From Prevotella sp. (lineage in GTDB: Bacteria > Bacteroidota > Bacteroidia > Bacteroidales > Bacteroidaceae), in assembly GCA_017449025.1 (NCBI GenBank), contig JAFSKJ010000090.1, positions 1-47,607 of the forward strand: a DNA stretch of 47,607 nucleotides, written 5' to 3'. A program made the position numbers and the translations under genes. Below are positions 8,077 to 16,492 of this stretch, in pieces. The first letter of the stretch is position 1, and each line of letters starts with the position of its first letter. The notes below the pieces were generated by a model. The model was not told where the DNA came from. It ran no database searches and worked only from the letters and a program-made list of their open reading frames with translations.

Positions 8077-8220
8077 ATAGTACTTGTTTTTTTACCTATA
8101 GATCTCCCTGATTCGGTAGTTCTTAAATGTTTCGCTTGAGATAGGCGACAGACGTGGGAGTCTCTTACGTCTATGTTTCTATTGGCAACTCCGGAACTCT
8201 GCAGAGCTTCAGAATCGATG

Positions 8221-8251
8221 CAAAGGTACAACATTTTTTTCGAACGTGCAA
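8221..8251 (-). promoter_or_regulatory. Promoter of the VWA lipoprotein gene
   Basis: On the minus strand, TTG (8249-8251), a 20-base spacer and TACCTTTG (8221-8228) match the Bacteroidota promoter. Transcription would start near 8214, leaving a leader of about 140 bases before the ATG at 8076. That leader holds AGACGT/ACGTCT arms (8150-8155 and 8167-8172) and the palindrome CTCTGCAGAG (8197-8206). Confidence 0.75.
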
Positions 8252-8266
8252 CTTTTTTTCAATCTA

Positions 8267-8298
8267 TTTGGTTCTTAAGTCATTTTTTCGTAACTTTG
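8267..8298 (+). promoter_or_regulatory. Promoter of the fur-purA-hisS genes
   Basis: TTTG (8267-8270), a 20-base spacer and TAACTTTG (8291-8298) form an exact Bacteroidota-type promoter about 20 bases ahead of the Fur-family start codon. It is back to back with the VWA-gene promoter. Confidence 0.8.
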
Positions 8299-8318
8299 CA
8301 GGCGGTTTGTAAAGCTTA

Positions 8319-8825
8319 ATGATGAAAGATAGTATTATTACCGATGTTGAGAGGATTCTCGACAGTTACCTTGAGATGAACAACCACCGCAAAACGCCCG
8401 AGCGTTATGCGATATTGAGGGCTGTGTACAACATGGGAGACCATTTCACCCTTGAAGAACTCGGCGAGAAGCTTACGGTGGATTACAAATTTCCAGTAAG
8501 CAGAGCCACACTATATAACACCCTGAACCTGTTCATGGAGCTGCGCCTGGTAATCAGGCACCGTTTTCAGGGCACCACTAAGTACGAAGCCTGCTACGAC
8601 AACAACAATCACTGCCACCAGATGTGCACCGTCTGCGGCAAGGTGACCGAGGTGGATTCACCAGAGGTGACGCAGGCCATCAGAGACTTAAAGCTGTCGC
8701 GGTTCAGGAAAGACGGTTTCACCTTATATATATATGGTATATGTTCGTCGTGCCAGTCAAAGATAGCGCGACAACGGAGCTTAGAGCGAAAAACAAAATC
8801 AAACAAGATAACCAATAAGTTATGA
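8319..8825 (+). CDS. Fur-family metal-dependent transcriptional repressor
   Basis: A 168-residue Fur/PerR/Zur-family protein. The N-terminal winged helix carries the recognition region around FPVSRATLYNTLNLF. The dimerization domain has the structural zinc site, two CxxC pairs: CTVC in the HCHQMCTVCGK loop, and CSSC near residue 143. Sequence alone does not separate Fur (iron), PerR (peroxide) and Zur (zinc). The ATG at 8322 is an equally possible start. The C-terminal tail is Lys/Arg-rich. Its stop codon overlaps the purA start codon (ATGA), so translation of the two genes is probably coupled. Confidence 0.9.
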   Translation: MMKDSIITDVERILDSYLEMNNHRKTPERYAILRAVYNMGDHFTLEELGEKLTVDYKFPVSRATLYNTLNLFMELRLVIRHRFQGTTKYEACYDNNNHCHQMCTVCGKVTEVDSPEVTQAIRDLKLSRFRKDGFTLYIYGICSSCQSKIARQRSLERKTKSNKITNKL

Positions 8826-10093
8826 ACAACGGTAAGGTAGACGTCCTGCTCGGACTGCAGTGGGGCGACGAAGGAAAAGGAAAGGTGGTCGACGTGCTGA
8901 CCCCTAAGTATGATGTGGTGGCCCGCTTCCAGGGAGGTCCCAATGCAGGCCACACCCTTGAGTTTGAGGGCGAGAAGTATGTGCTGCGCTCAATACCCTC
9001 AGGAATATTCCAGGGAGGGAAGGTGAATATCATAGGCAATGGCGTGGTGCTGGCTCCAGACCTCTTCATGGACGAGGCAAAGGCTCTGGAACAGAGCGGC
9101 CACGAGCTGAAGAGCCGCCTGCACATATCCAAGAAGGCTCATCTCATCATGCCTACCCACCGTGTGCTCGATGCTGCCTACGAGGCGCAGAAGGGCAAGA
9201 ACAAGGTGGGCACCACAGGCAAGGGCATCGGCCCGACCTATACCGACAAGGTTAGCCGCAACGGACTGCGCGTAGGCGACATACTCGAGAACTTCCCCGA
9301 GAAGTATGCTGCTGCAAAGGCCCGCCACGAGGCTATACTGAAGTCGTTGGGCTTCGACTACGACATCACGGAGGTAGAGAAGAAATGGTTGGAGGGCGTG
9401 GAATACCTGCGCCAGTTCCCCATTGTCGACTCAGAGCATGAGATAAACAACATACTCAAGAGCGGCAAGTCGGTACTCTGCGAGGGTGCACAGGGCACAA
9501 TGCTCGACGTGGACTTCGGCTCATACCCCTTCGTCACTTCATCGAACACCATCTGCGCTGGAGCCTGTACGGGACTCGGCATAGGTCCCAACAAGATTGG
9601 CGACGTGTTCGGCATCATGAAGGCCTACTGCACACGTGTAGGCGCAGGCCCCTTCCCCACTGAGCTGTTCGACGAGACGGGCAAGAGGATTCGCGACCTC
9701 GGCCACGAGTACGGGGCTGTCACAGGCCGTGAGCGCCGCTGCGGGTGGATAGACCTCGTTGCACTGAAGTACTCTATCATGGTGAACGGCGTGACAAAGC
9801 TCATCATGATGAAGAGCGACGTGCTCGACGGCTTCGACACCATCAAGGCCTGCGTGGCATATAAGCAGCACGGCAAGCAGATAGACTACTTCCCCTACAA
9901 CATCGAGGACGGCATCGAGCCTGTCTATAGCGAGCTGTCCGGCTGGAAGACCGACATGACAAAGTTCACCACCGAGGACCAGTTCCCGAAAGAGTTCCTG
10001 GACTACATCAAGTTCCTCGAGGAGCAGCTCGAGACACCTATCTGTATAATCAGCATCGGCCCCGACCGCGCACAAACGATTATGCGCGGATAG
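8822..10093 (+). CDS. purA: Adenylosuccinate synthetase
   Basis: A 423-residue enzyme that joins IMP and aspartate using GTP to give adenylosuccinate, the first committed step of AMP synthesis, in the cytosol. The N-terminal GTP/IMP loop is intact (GLQWGDEGKGKVVDVL, about residues 10-25, with the catalytic Asp), as are the downstream signatures GPNAGHT, TGKGIGPTY and CEGAQGTMLDVDFG. Length is normal for the family. It overlaps the Fur-family gene by four bases and is followed by hisS after a gap filled by a palindromic element. Confidence 0.97.
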   Translation: MNNGKVDVLLGLQWGDEGKGKVVDVLTPKYDVVARFQGGPNAGHTLEFEGEKYVLRSIPSGIFQGGKVNIIGNGVVLAPDLFMDEAKALEQSGHELKSRLHISKKAHLIMPTHRVLDAAYEAQKGKNKVGTTGKGIGPTYTDKVSRNGLRVGDILENFPEKYAAAKARHEAILKSLGFDYDITEVEKKWLEGVEYLRQFPIVDSEHEINNILKSGKSVLCEGAQGTMLDVDFGSYPFVTSSNTICAGACTGLGIGPNKIGDVFGIMKAYCTRVGAGPFPTELFDETGKRIRDLGHEYGAVTGRERRCGWIDLVALKYSIMVNGVTKLIMMKSDVLDGFDTIKACVAYKQHGKQIDYFPYNIEDGIEPVYSELSGWKTDMTKFTTEDQFPKEFLDYIKFLEEQLETPICIISIGPDRAQTIMRG

Positions 10094-10248
10094 CCCACCC
10101 AAGCCCTCCCAAAGGGAGGGATGCTTGAATACTAGGTGAGCATATTATCACGAATCACGCTACAACAATCAATAAATAAATTTGGAGAGCCACTAACACC
10201 TGAATATGTAATTAAACACCCCTCCCTTCGGGAGGGCTTGGGTGGGCT
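10092..10248. repeat. Palindromic element filling the purA-hisS gap
   Basis: A 157-bp element bounded by a perfect 19-bp inverted repeat (10092-10110 and 10230-10248; right arm GGGAGGGCTTGGGTGGGCT). Each arm also forms a local hairpin: CCCTCCC-AAA-GGGAGGG (10104-10120) and CCCTCCC-TTC-GGGAGGG (10220-10236). Between them lies AT-rich DNA. The right arm is a canonical G-quadruplex motif, G3-A-G3-CTT-G3-T-G3 (10230-10246), 10 bases before the hisS ATG. The right hairpin could also work as a weak purA terminator (TTTTT at 10248-10252). Confidence 0.8.
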
Positions 10249-10256
10249 TTTTGTGT

Positions 10257-11627
10257 ATGAAACCAAGCATTGTAAAAGGCACACGCGACTTCGGACCTCA
10301 GGAGATGGCCCGTCGCAACTATATCTTCAACACCATCCGCAGCGTCTACGAGCTTTATGGCTTCCAGCAGATTGAGACACCAGCCATGGAAACCCTACAG
10401 ACACTGATGGGCAAATATGGTGAGGAGGGCGACAAACTGCTGTTCAAGGTGCTGAACAGCGGCGACTTCCTCACAAAAGTGACTGACGGAGAACTGCAGG
10501 AGCGCAACGCCCTGCACTTAGCTGCCAAGCTCTGCGAGAAAGGCTTGCGCTACGACCTCACCGTGCCCTTCGCCCGCTACGTGGTGATGCACCGCGAGGA
10601 GTTGCAGCTTCCCTTCAAACGCTATCAGATGCAGCCCGTGTGGCGTGCCGACCGTCCGCAGAAAGGCCGCTACCGCGAGTTCTGGCAGTTCGACGGCGAC
10701 ATTGTTGGCTCTGATTCGCTGCTCAACGAGGTGGAGCTGATGCAGATCATCGACACGGTGTTCCACCGCTTCGGAGTGCGCGTACAAATAAAGATAAACA
10801 ACCGCAAGATACTCACAGGCATTGCCGAGGTAATAGGGGCTGCCGACAAGATTGTCGACATTACCGTTGCCATTGACAAGCTCGACAAGATTGGCATTGA
10901 CAACGTAAACGCCGAACTGCGCGAAGACGGACTCACTGAGGAGCAGATCCAGAAGCTGCAACCAATCATACTGCTCGAAGGCACCAACGAGGAGAAGCTC
11001 AACACCATAGCCGAAGTGCTGAAAGACAGCGAAACCGGCCAGAAAGGCGTTGAGGAGTGCCGCTTCATACTCTCCGCGCTGTGCAGTGGCAGCGCCACAG
11101 CACTTCACAACGAGATTCAGCTCGACCTCACGCTGGCCCGCGGACTGAACTACTATACAGGTGCCATCTTCGAGGTGAAGGCCCTTGACGTACAGATAGG
11201 CTCCATCACAGGCGGCGGCCGCTACGACAACCTCACAGGCATCTTCGGCATGCCGGGCATCTCCGGCGTAGGCATAAGCTTCGGCGTGGACCGCATCTAC
11301 GACGTGCTCAACCAGCTCGACGCCTATCCGAAGGATGCCACCGAAGGCACTCAGCTACTCTTCATCAACTTCGGAGAAAAGGAGGTGTCCTATTGTATTC
11401 CCATTGCAGCCAAGGTCCGCGAAGCCGGCATACGCACAGAGGTATTCCCCGACTCTGCAAAAATGAAGAAGCAGATGGCATACGCCAATGCCAAGCAGAT
11501 TCCATTCGTAGTCCTTGCCGGAGACAACGAAATGAAAGAGGGAAAGCTGACTCTGAAGAACATGAACACCGGCGAGCAGCAGCTTGTCAACCCTGACGAG
11601 CTAATCAAGCTACTGTCGCAGGAGTAG
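10257..11627 (+). CDS. hisS: Histidyl-tRNA synthetase
   Basis: A class II aminoacyl-tRNA synthetase of 456 residues that charges tRNA-His. The start at 10257 gives the family's usual opening ([14 protein letters not shown]); a GTG at 10242 lies inside the palindromic element and is rejected. Motif 2 is the region around [20 protein letters not shown]. The histidine-specific signature ARGLNYYTG and motif GGRYDNL follow, and the C-terminal part is the anticodon-binding domain ([14 protein letters not shown] onward). It is probably in one transcript with the Fur-family gene and purA, subject to the element before it, and ends at a strong terminator. Confidence 0.96.
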   Translation: MKPSIVKGTRDFGPQEMARRNYIFNTIRSVYELYGFQQIETPAMETLQTLMGKYGEEGDKLLFKVLNSGDFLTKVTDGELQERNALHLAAKLCEKGLRYDLTVPFARYVVMHREELQLPFKRYQMQPVWRADRPQKGRYREFWQFDGDIVGSDSLLNEVELMQIIDTVFHRFGVRVQIKINNRKILTGIAEVIGAADKIVDITVAIDKLDKIGIDNVNAELREDGLTEEQIQKLQPIILLEGTNEEKLNTIAEVLKDSETGQKGVEECRFILSALCSGSATALHNEIQLDLTLARGLNYYTGAIFEVKALDVQIGSITGGGRYDNLTGIFGMPGISGVGISFGVDRIYDVLNQLDAYPKDATEGTQLLFINFGEKEVSYCIPIAAKVREAGIRTEVFPDSAKMKKQMAYANAKQIPFVVLAGDNEMKEGKLTLKNMNTGEQQLVNPDELIKLLSQE

Positions 11628-11638
11628 CAGTTAGGTTT

Positions 11639-11676
11639 ACGAATAAGGGCGTGCCTGTCGGCACGCCCTTATTCGT
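11639..11676 (+). terminator. Strong terminator between hisS and the reductase gene
   Basis: A perfect 17-bp stem (arm ACGAATAAGGGCGTGCC at 11639-11655, partner at 11660-11676) with a 4-base loop, followed by TTTA on the plus strand. It lies 11 bases after the hisS stop. The reductase gene comes from the opposite side, so the stem may stop both. Confidence 0.9.
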
Positions 11677-11694
11677 TTTATGCAAGTACCATGG

Positions 11695-13134
11695 TTAGAG
11701 AATGGTCTTCACAGCCTCGAGCATGCCCTTCTGCTGGATAAGGTCGAGGAACTGCTTTACCATGTCGTTAAGTCCGGCCACCTTGTTGAGGTCTTCCTGC
11801 CAGATGAACTCTGCGCCGAGCACTCCGTCGGCAACCTTCTGCGTGTCGCCTGTTGCCCAGAGCTGCTTGAGCAAGTCCATGATCTTCTGGTCGTCGTTGG
11901 GCACTATCTCCACTCCGTCCTCGCGCTTGCCGCCCTTGTAGTAGGTGATGATGGCAGCGAGGCCGAAGACGAGTCCCTTTGGCAGCTCACCCTTGCGCTC
12001 CAAGTAGGTCTTCACGCCGGGCAGGTCGCGCGCCTGGAACTTGGGGAACGAGTTGAGCATGATGGAGGTGACCTGATGGTCGACGAACGGGTTATCGAAG
12101 CGCTCGAGCACGTCGCCGGCAAACTTCTCTAATTCGTCCATGGGCAGGTCGAGGGTCTGCATCAGCTCGTCGAACTGCACCTTGTGGATGTACTTCGAGA
12201 TGACCTCATGGTTGCAGGCATCGCGAACGATGTTAACGCCGCTGAGGAAGGCTACAGGGCTGAGCACGGTGTGCGGGCCGTTGAGCAGTGTCACCTTACG
12301 CTTGTGGTAAGGCTCCTCGCTGGGCACGAAGAGCACGTGGAGTCCGGCCTTGTCGGCGGGGAACTCGGCGGCAACCTCCTTGGGGGCTTCTATTACCCAG
12401 AGGTGGAAAGTCTCGGCCTGTACCACAAGGTTGTCGCGGTAGGAAATCTTCTCCTGAATCTCGGCAATCTCCTTGCGGGGGAAGCCCGGCACAATGCGGT
12501 CGACGAGTGTGGCATAGACGCCGCACGACTCCTCGAACCATTTCTTGAATCCCTCGGGCAACTGCCACAGTTCGATGTACTTCTCAATGCAGTCCTTCAG
12601 CACGTGGCCGTTGAGGAAGATAAGCTCGCAGGGGAAGATGATGAGTCCCTTCGAGGGGTCGCCGTTGAAGGTCTGGTAGCGGCGGTAGAGCAGTTGCACG
12701 AGCTTGCCGGGATATGAGCTGGCAGGAGCATCGTCGAGCTTGCAGGCGGGGTCGAAGGCAATGCCAGCCTCGGTGGTGTTGGAGATGACGAAGCGAATCT
12801 CGGGCTGGTCGGCCAGTGCCATGAAGCCAGCGTTCTGGGTGTAGGGGTTGAGTGCACGACTGATGACGTCGATGCGCTCCAAGGTGTTCACGGCCTTGCC
12901 GTTCTCGCGTCCCTGCAGGTTGACGTGGTACAGGCAATCCTGGGCGTTGAGCCAGTCTGCCATGCCCTTCTCGATGGGCTGTACAACGACTACCGAGCCA
13001 TTGAAGTCGGTCTTCTGGTCCATGTTCCAGATAATCCAGTCAACGAACGCGCGGAGGAAGTTTCCCTCGCCAAACTGAATAACTTTTTCGGGCATCACGC
13101 TCTTCGGCGCGAACTGTTTGTTTAATGGTTTCAT
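11695..13134 (-). CDS. uxaB: Tagaturonate reductase (altronate oxidoreductase)
   Basis: A 479-residue NAD-dependent long-chain polyol dehydrogenase of the mannitol dehydrogenase family. It reduces tagaturonate to altronate in galacturonate breakdown, which follows pectin digestion. The start at 13134 gives MKPLNKQF; upstream codons are Lys/Asn-rich non-coding DNA. The N-terminal Rossmann entry VIQFGEGNFLRAFVDW binds NAD, and KVTLLNGPHTVLSP carries the family's catalytic Lys/Asn/His region. Length fits UxaB. No other uxa/uxu gene is nearby, although the window also encodes a rhamnogalacturonan acetylesterase. The close relatives mannitol or fructuronate dehydrogenase are less likely given the loop sequences. 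Confidence 0.88.
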   Translation of the reverse strand: MKPLNKQFAPKSVMPEKVIQFGEGNFLRAFVDWIIWNMDQKTDFNGSVVVVQPIEKGMADWLNAQDCLYHVNLQGRENGKAVNTLERIDVISRALNPYTQNAGFMALADQPEIRFVISNTTEAGIAFDPACKLDDAPASSYPGKLVQLLYRRYQTFNGDPSKGLIIFPCELIFLNGHVLKDCIEKYIELWQLPEGFKKWFEESCGVYATLVDRIVPGFPRKEIAEIQEKISYRDNLVVQAETFHLWVIEAPKEVAAEFPADKAGLHVLFVPSEEPYHKRKVTLLNGPHTVLSPVAFLSGVNIVRDACNHEVISKYIHKVQFDELMQTLDLPMDELEKFAGDVLERFDNPFVDHQVTSIMLNSFPKFQARDLPGVKTYLERKGELPKGLVFGLAAIITYYKGGKREDGVEIVPNDDQKIMDLLKQLWATGDTQKVADGVLGAEFIWQEDLNKVAGLNDMVKQFLDLIQQKGMLEAVKTIL

Positions 13135-13179
13135 GCTGTTTGTATTTGTTTTAGATTTGTTGTTTTTCCTAATCACGGG

Positions 13180-13211
13180 CAAAGTTACTAACTATTTTCG
13201 TAACCTCCAAA
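13180..13211 (-). promoter_or_regulatory. Promoter of uxaB
   Basis: On the minus strand TTTG (13208-13211), a 20-base spacer and TAACTTTG (13180-13187) form a perfect Bacteroidota promoter, leaving a leader of about 40 bases before the ATG at 13134. Confidence 0.8.
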
Positions 13212-13265
13212 TTTTCCCGCCCGATAGTGGCGGAAAACTGCGTAAAGGTTTGCATTGGCGCAGCG

Positions 13266-14753
13266 TCAATGCCGACGCTCAAGAAGCACTACGTTCTCGA
13301 CGTGGGGAGTGTGGGGGAACATGTCCACGGGCTGCACGCTGACCACACGGTAGAGGGCATCGAGGTCTTGCAGATCGCGCGCCTGCGTGGCGGGGTTGCA
13401 GCTGACGTAGACTATGCGCTGTGGGGCTGTGCGGAGTATGGTCTTCACTACGTCGGGGTGCATGCCGGCGCGTGGAGGGTCGGTAATGACTACGTCGGGG
13501 CGACCGTTGCGGGCAATGAATTCGTCGGTGAGAATGTCTTTCATGTCGCCGGCGAAGAACAGTGTGTTGCCGATTCCGTTGATGCGCGAGTTCTCCTTGG
13601 CGTCCTCAATGGCTTCGGGAACATACTCAATGCCGATAACCTTTCTGGCGCGTGATGCCACAAAGTTGGCTATGGTGCCTGTGCCGGTGTACAGGTCGTA
13701 GACAACAGGCAGGCTCTCGGCGTCTTCTTCCTTGTGAGCTGGCTGGAAATTGCCAGCGGAGGAGGGCTGGAAGGCAAACTGTCGTGCCACACAGTAGAGA
13801 TGGTAAGCCTGCTCAGTGTTGGTCTGATAGAACGACTTGGGGCCTACCTTGAAGCGCAGGTCCTCCATGACCTCGAAAATGTGGTCGCTGCCCTTGAAGG
13901 TGAAGATGTCCTGGTCGGCTATGGTGTCGTTGCACTTCTGGTTGTCGAGATACATGAGCGACGTGATTTGCGGAAACCTGTCTGCAATGTGCTGAAGCAG
14001 AGCCTTGGCCTCCTTTTCGCCTCCCGTTTCGTCGTAATGGAACTGTATGATGACCATCAGCTCGCCGGTGGCGCTGTTGCGAATGATGATGTCGCGGAGC
14101 AGTCCCACCTGCTGGCGCAAGTCGAAGAACGAGAGGCCGTGTTCCATGGCGTAGTCGCGAATCTCGTTGCGTATCTGGTTGTGCAGGTCGTCCATGAGCC
14201 AGCACTTCTCTATTGGAAGAATCTTGTCGAAAGCTCCGGTAATGTGGAAGCCTATGGCGGGAACGTCCTTGGCCCCCTCCATCCTACCCTCGGTATTGAG
14301 GTTTTCTATCTCCTCCTTCGTGAGGTATCGCTTGTTGGCGCACCCGAAGTCGAGCTTGTTGCGGTATTCCCGCGTCTTAACCGAACCGAGGATGGGCATC
14401 AGCTCCGGCAGCTCCACCTTGCCTATTCGCCGCAACTGGTCTTCCACCTGCTTCTGCTTGGCTTTCAGCTGCTCCTCGTAGGGCAGGTTCTGCCACTTGC
14501 ATCCTCCGCAAACGCCGAAGTGTGTGCAGAAGGGTTTCACGCGCAGCGGGCTTTCCTTAATGAACCTCACCACCTCGGCCTCTGCGTAGCTGTGCTTCTT
14601 GCGGCGTACTTGCAGGTCGACAACATCGCCTGGCACCACCCATGGCACGAATACCACCATGTCGTTGACGCGAGCCACGCACTTGCCCTCGGCAGCCACG
14701 TCGCCAATGGTGACGTTCTCCAGCACGGGCAGCGGCTTTTTCTTTCTTGCCAT
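13266..14753 (-). CDS. rlmD: 23S rRNA (uracil-5-)-methyltransferase, RlmD/RumA type
   Basis: A 495-residue SAM-dependent RNA m5U methyltransferase. The N-terminal TRAM domain binds RNA (about 10-65). The iron-sulfur cluster region has the cysteines in CTHFGVCGGCKW (about 76-87). The SAM-binding core has YDLYTGTGT, and the catalytic Cys is in VSCNPATQARDL. The known reaction is methylation of a uracil in 23S rRNA; RlmD (U1939) is the best guess, since RlmCD/TrmA relatives look alike. About 20 residues (FQPSSAGNFQPAHKEEDAES) just before the SAM motif look like an insertion. The gene begins 4 bases after the ligase gene ends, suggesting co-transcription. Confidence 0.9.
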   Translation of the reverse strand: MARKKKPLPVLENVTIGDVAAEGKCVARVNDMVVFVPWVVPGDVVDLQVRRKKHSYAEAEVVRFIKESPLRVKPFCTHFGVCGGCKWQNLPYEEQLKAKQKQVEDQLRRIGKVELPELMPILGSVKTREYRNKLDFGCANKRYLTKEEIENLNTEGRMEGAKDVPAIGFHITGAFDKILPIEKCWLMDDLHNQIRNEIRDYAMEHGLSFFDLRQQVGLLRDIIIRNSATGELMVIIQFHYDETGGEKEAKALLQHIADRFPQITSLMYLDNQKCNDTIADQDIFTFKGSDHIFEVMEDLRFKVGPKSFYQTNTEQAYHLYCVARQFAFQPSSAGNFQPAHKEEDAESLPVVYDLYTGTGTIANFVASRARKVIGIEYVPEAIEDAKENSRINGIGNTLFFAGDMKDILTDEFIARNGRPDVVITDPPRAGMHPDVVKTILRTAPQRIVYVSCNPATQARDLQDLDALYRVVSVQPVDMFPHTPHVENVVLLERRH

Positions 14754-14757
14754 AGAA

Positions 14758-16449
14758 TTAATTGTATAGATAGCGCTTGATGCTGCGCTTGGGTGTCTTC
14801 TCGAACTCCTCCTTCATTATTTCCACCTCGGTAATCTTCTCGTAGGCTGGTATCTGCTGGTTCAGGCCGTTGCGGTTCTGTTCCATGATGTCTTTCAGGT
14901 CATTGTCAGAGAACTTCATGCGCTTGGCCTCGTCGTAGTCGGGATAGATGAGGGCAACGAGCTTGTTGTCGCGTTGCACCACTATGCTTTCTACAACCAT
15001 GGTCATGGAGTTGAGCTTGTCCTCGATTTCCTCAGGATAGATGTTCTGTCCGTTGGGGCCGAGGAGCATGTTCTTCGAGCGTCCGTTGATGTAGATGTTT
15101 CCGTATTCGTCGATGGTGCCGAGGTCTCCTGTGTGGTACCAGCCGTCGCGGTCGATGGTCTGTTTAGTGGCCTCCTCGTTCTTGTAGTAGCCGAGCATGA
15201 CGTTGAGTCCGCGGGCAAGAATCTCCCCTGGCACCTCGTGAGGGTTGGGAGAGTCGATTTTCACCTCCATGTGGTAGGCGGCCTTTCCGCACGACCCCTG
15301 TGCAAAGAGGTGCCAGTCCTCATAGCCTATGATGGGTGCGCATTCAGTGGCGCCATAGCCCACGGTATATGGGAACTCGATGAGCTTAAGGAACTGTTCA
15401 ACCTCCTGGTTCAGGGCTGCGCCGCCGATAATCACCTCGTACATGTTTCCTCCGAAGGCCTTCACCACCTCGTCACAGATTTTCTCGCGTACCTTCTTTG
15501 ATATGACGGGCATCTGCAGCAGCAGCCGCATACGGTTGTTCTGAATCTTTGGGAACACCTTCTTGCGTATGATTTTCTCTATAATCAGCGGAACGGCAAT
15601 GATGACGATGGGCTTCACCTCCTGCAGTGCCTGGGCAATGATGGCCGGCGAGGGCACACGGTTGAGGTAGTAGACGTGGCATCCGCGCACAAACTCATAT
15701 AGGAACTCGAAGGCCATGCCATACATGTGGGCCATTGGCAGCATTGATATCACCTTGTCGCCGGTCTTGATTACATTTCCGAGCACGTGGTGGGCAAAGT
15801 CGGCGTTCGACCAGATGGCGCGGTAGGGCAGCATGACGCCCTTCGAGAATCCGGTGGTCCCGCTGGTGTAGTTGATGAGTGCCAGCTCCTCAGGGCTTTC
15901 CTCTATATAATATTTCACATGCTCCTTACGGAAGTACTTAGGGTACTTCTTCCCGTAAAGCTCGTTGAGGTGCTCGCGGGCGTAGGTGAGCTTGTCAGTG
16001 CGGCTCACCATGAGTGAGTAGTCCGGATTGTTTATGATTCCCTCAAGCTTCGGCATCTGCTGCGGGTCGATGATTGTTGCCACGTGGTCGCCCACGAAGA
16101 GTAGCTTTGCCTCGGAGTGGTTCACTATGTTGTGTATCTGCTCTGCGTTGAACTCGTGAAGAATGGGCACGGCCACTGCTCCGTAGGTGAGCGTTGCCAG
16201 GAAGGCCACGGCCCACTGCGACGAGTTGCGTCCGCAGAGGGCTATCTTGTCGCCTTTCACCACGCCTGAGTTCTCGAAGAGTATGTGTACCTTCTCTATC
16301 TTGCGAGCCACGTCATGATACTGCAAAGTCTGGCCCTTGTAGTCGGTTAGTGCGTCTCGGTCCCAGTTGTCAAGAATGGTTTTTTGTAATAGTTCATTGA
16401 AGCTGGGTATGCTTTTACCTTGCATGTCGGATTTCTGTCTTAGTTCCAT
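14758..16449 (-). CDS. AMP-forming long-chain acyl-CoA/acyl-ACP synthetase, paralog A
   Basis: A 563-residue adenylate-forming enzyme that activates a carboxylic acid, most likely a long-chain fatty acid, with ATP. The P-loop-like motif YTSGTTGFSKGV, the VGYGATECAP motif, the YHTGDLG motif with the ribose-binding Asp, and the C-terminal KTPKRSIKRYLY segment with the catalytic Lys are all intact. I choose the ATG at 16449; an in-frame start near 16425 is possible, and longer ones would overlap the upstream gene. It is a close tandem paralog of the next gene (same layout throughout and the same C-terminal motif). Acid specificity is not readable. Confidence 0.85.
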   Translation of the reverse strand: MELRQKSDMQGKSIPSFNELLQKTILDNWDRDALTDYKGQTLQYHDVARKIEKVHILFENSGVVKGDKIALCGRNSSQWAVAFLATLTYGAVAVPILHEFNAEQIHNIVNHSEAKLLFVGDHVATIIDPQQMPKLEGIINNPDYSLMVSRTDKLTYAREHLNELYGKKYPKYFRKEHVKYYIEESPEELALINYTSGTTGFSKGVMLPYRAIWSNADFAHHVLGNVIKTGDKVISMLPMAHMYGMAFEFLYEFVRGCHVYYLNRVPSPAIIAQALQEVKPIVIIAVPLIIEKIIRKKVFPKIQNNRMRLLLQMPVISKKVREKICDEVVKAFGGNMYEVIIGGAALNQEVEQFLKLIEFPYTVGYGATECAPIIGYEDWHLFAQGSCGKAAYHMEVKIDSPNPHEVPGEILARGLNVMLGYYKNEEATKQTIDRDGWYHTGDLGTIDEYGNIYINGRSKNMLLGPNGQNIYPEEIEDKLNSMTMVVESIVVQRDNKLVALIYPDYDEAKRMKFSDNDLKDIMEQNRNGLNQQIPAYEKITEVEIMKEEFEKTPKRSIKRYLYN

Positions 16450-16492
16450 AGCTTCTTGGTATATCTTGTTTAAGTGTCTTTTTATGTTCTGT

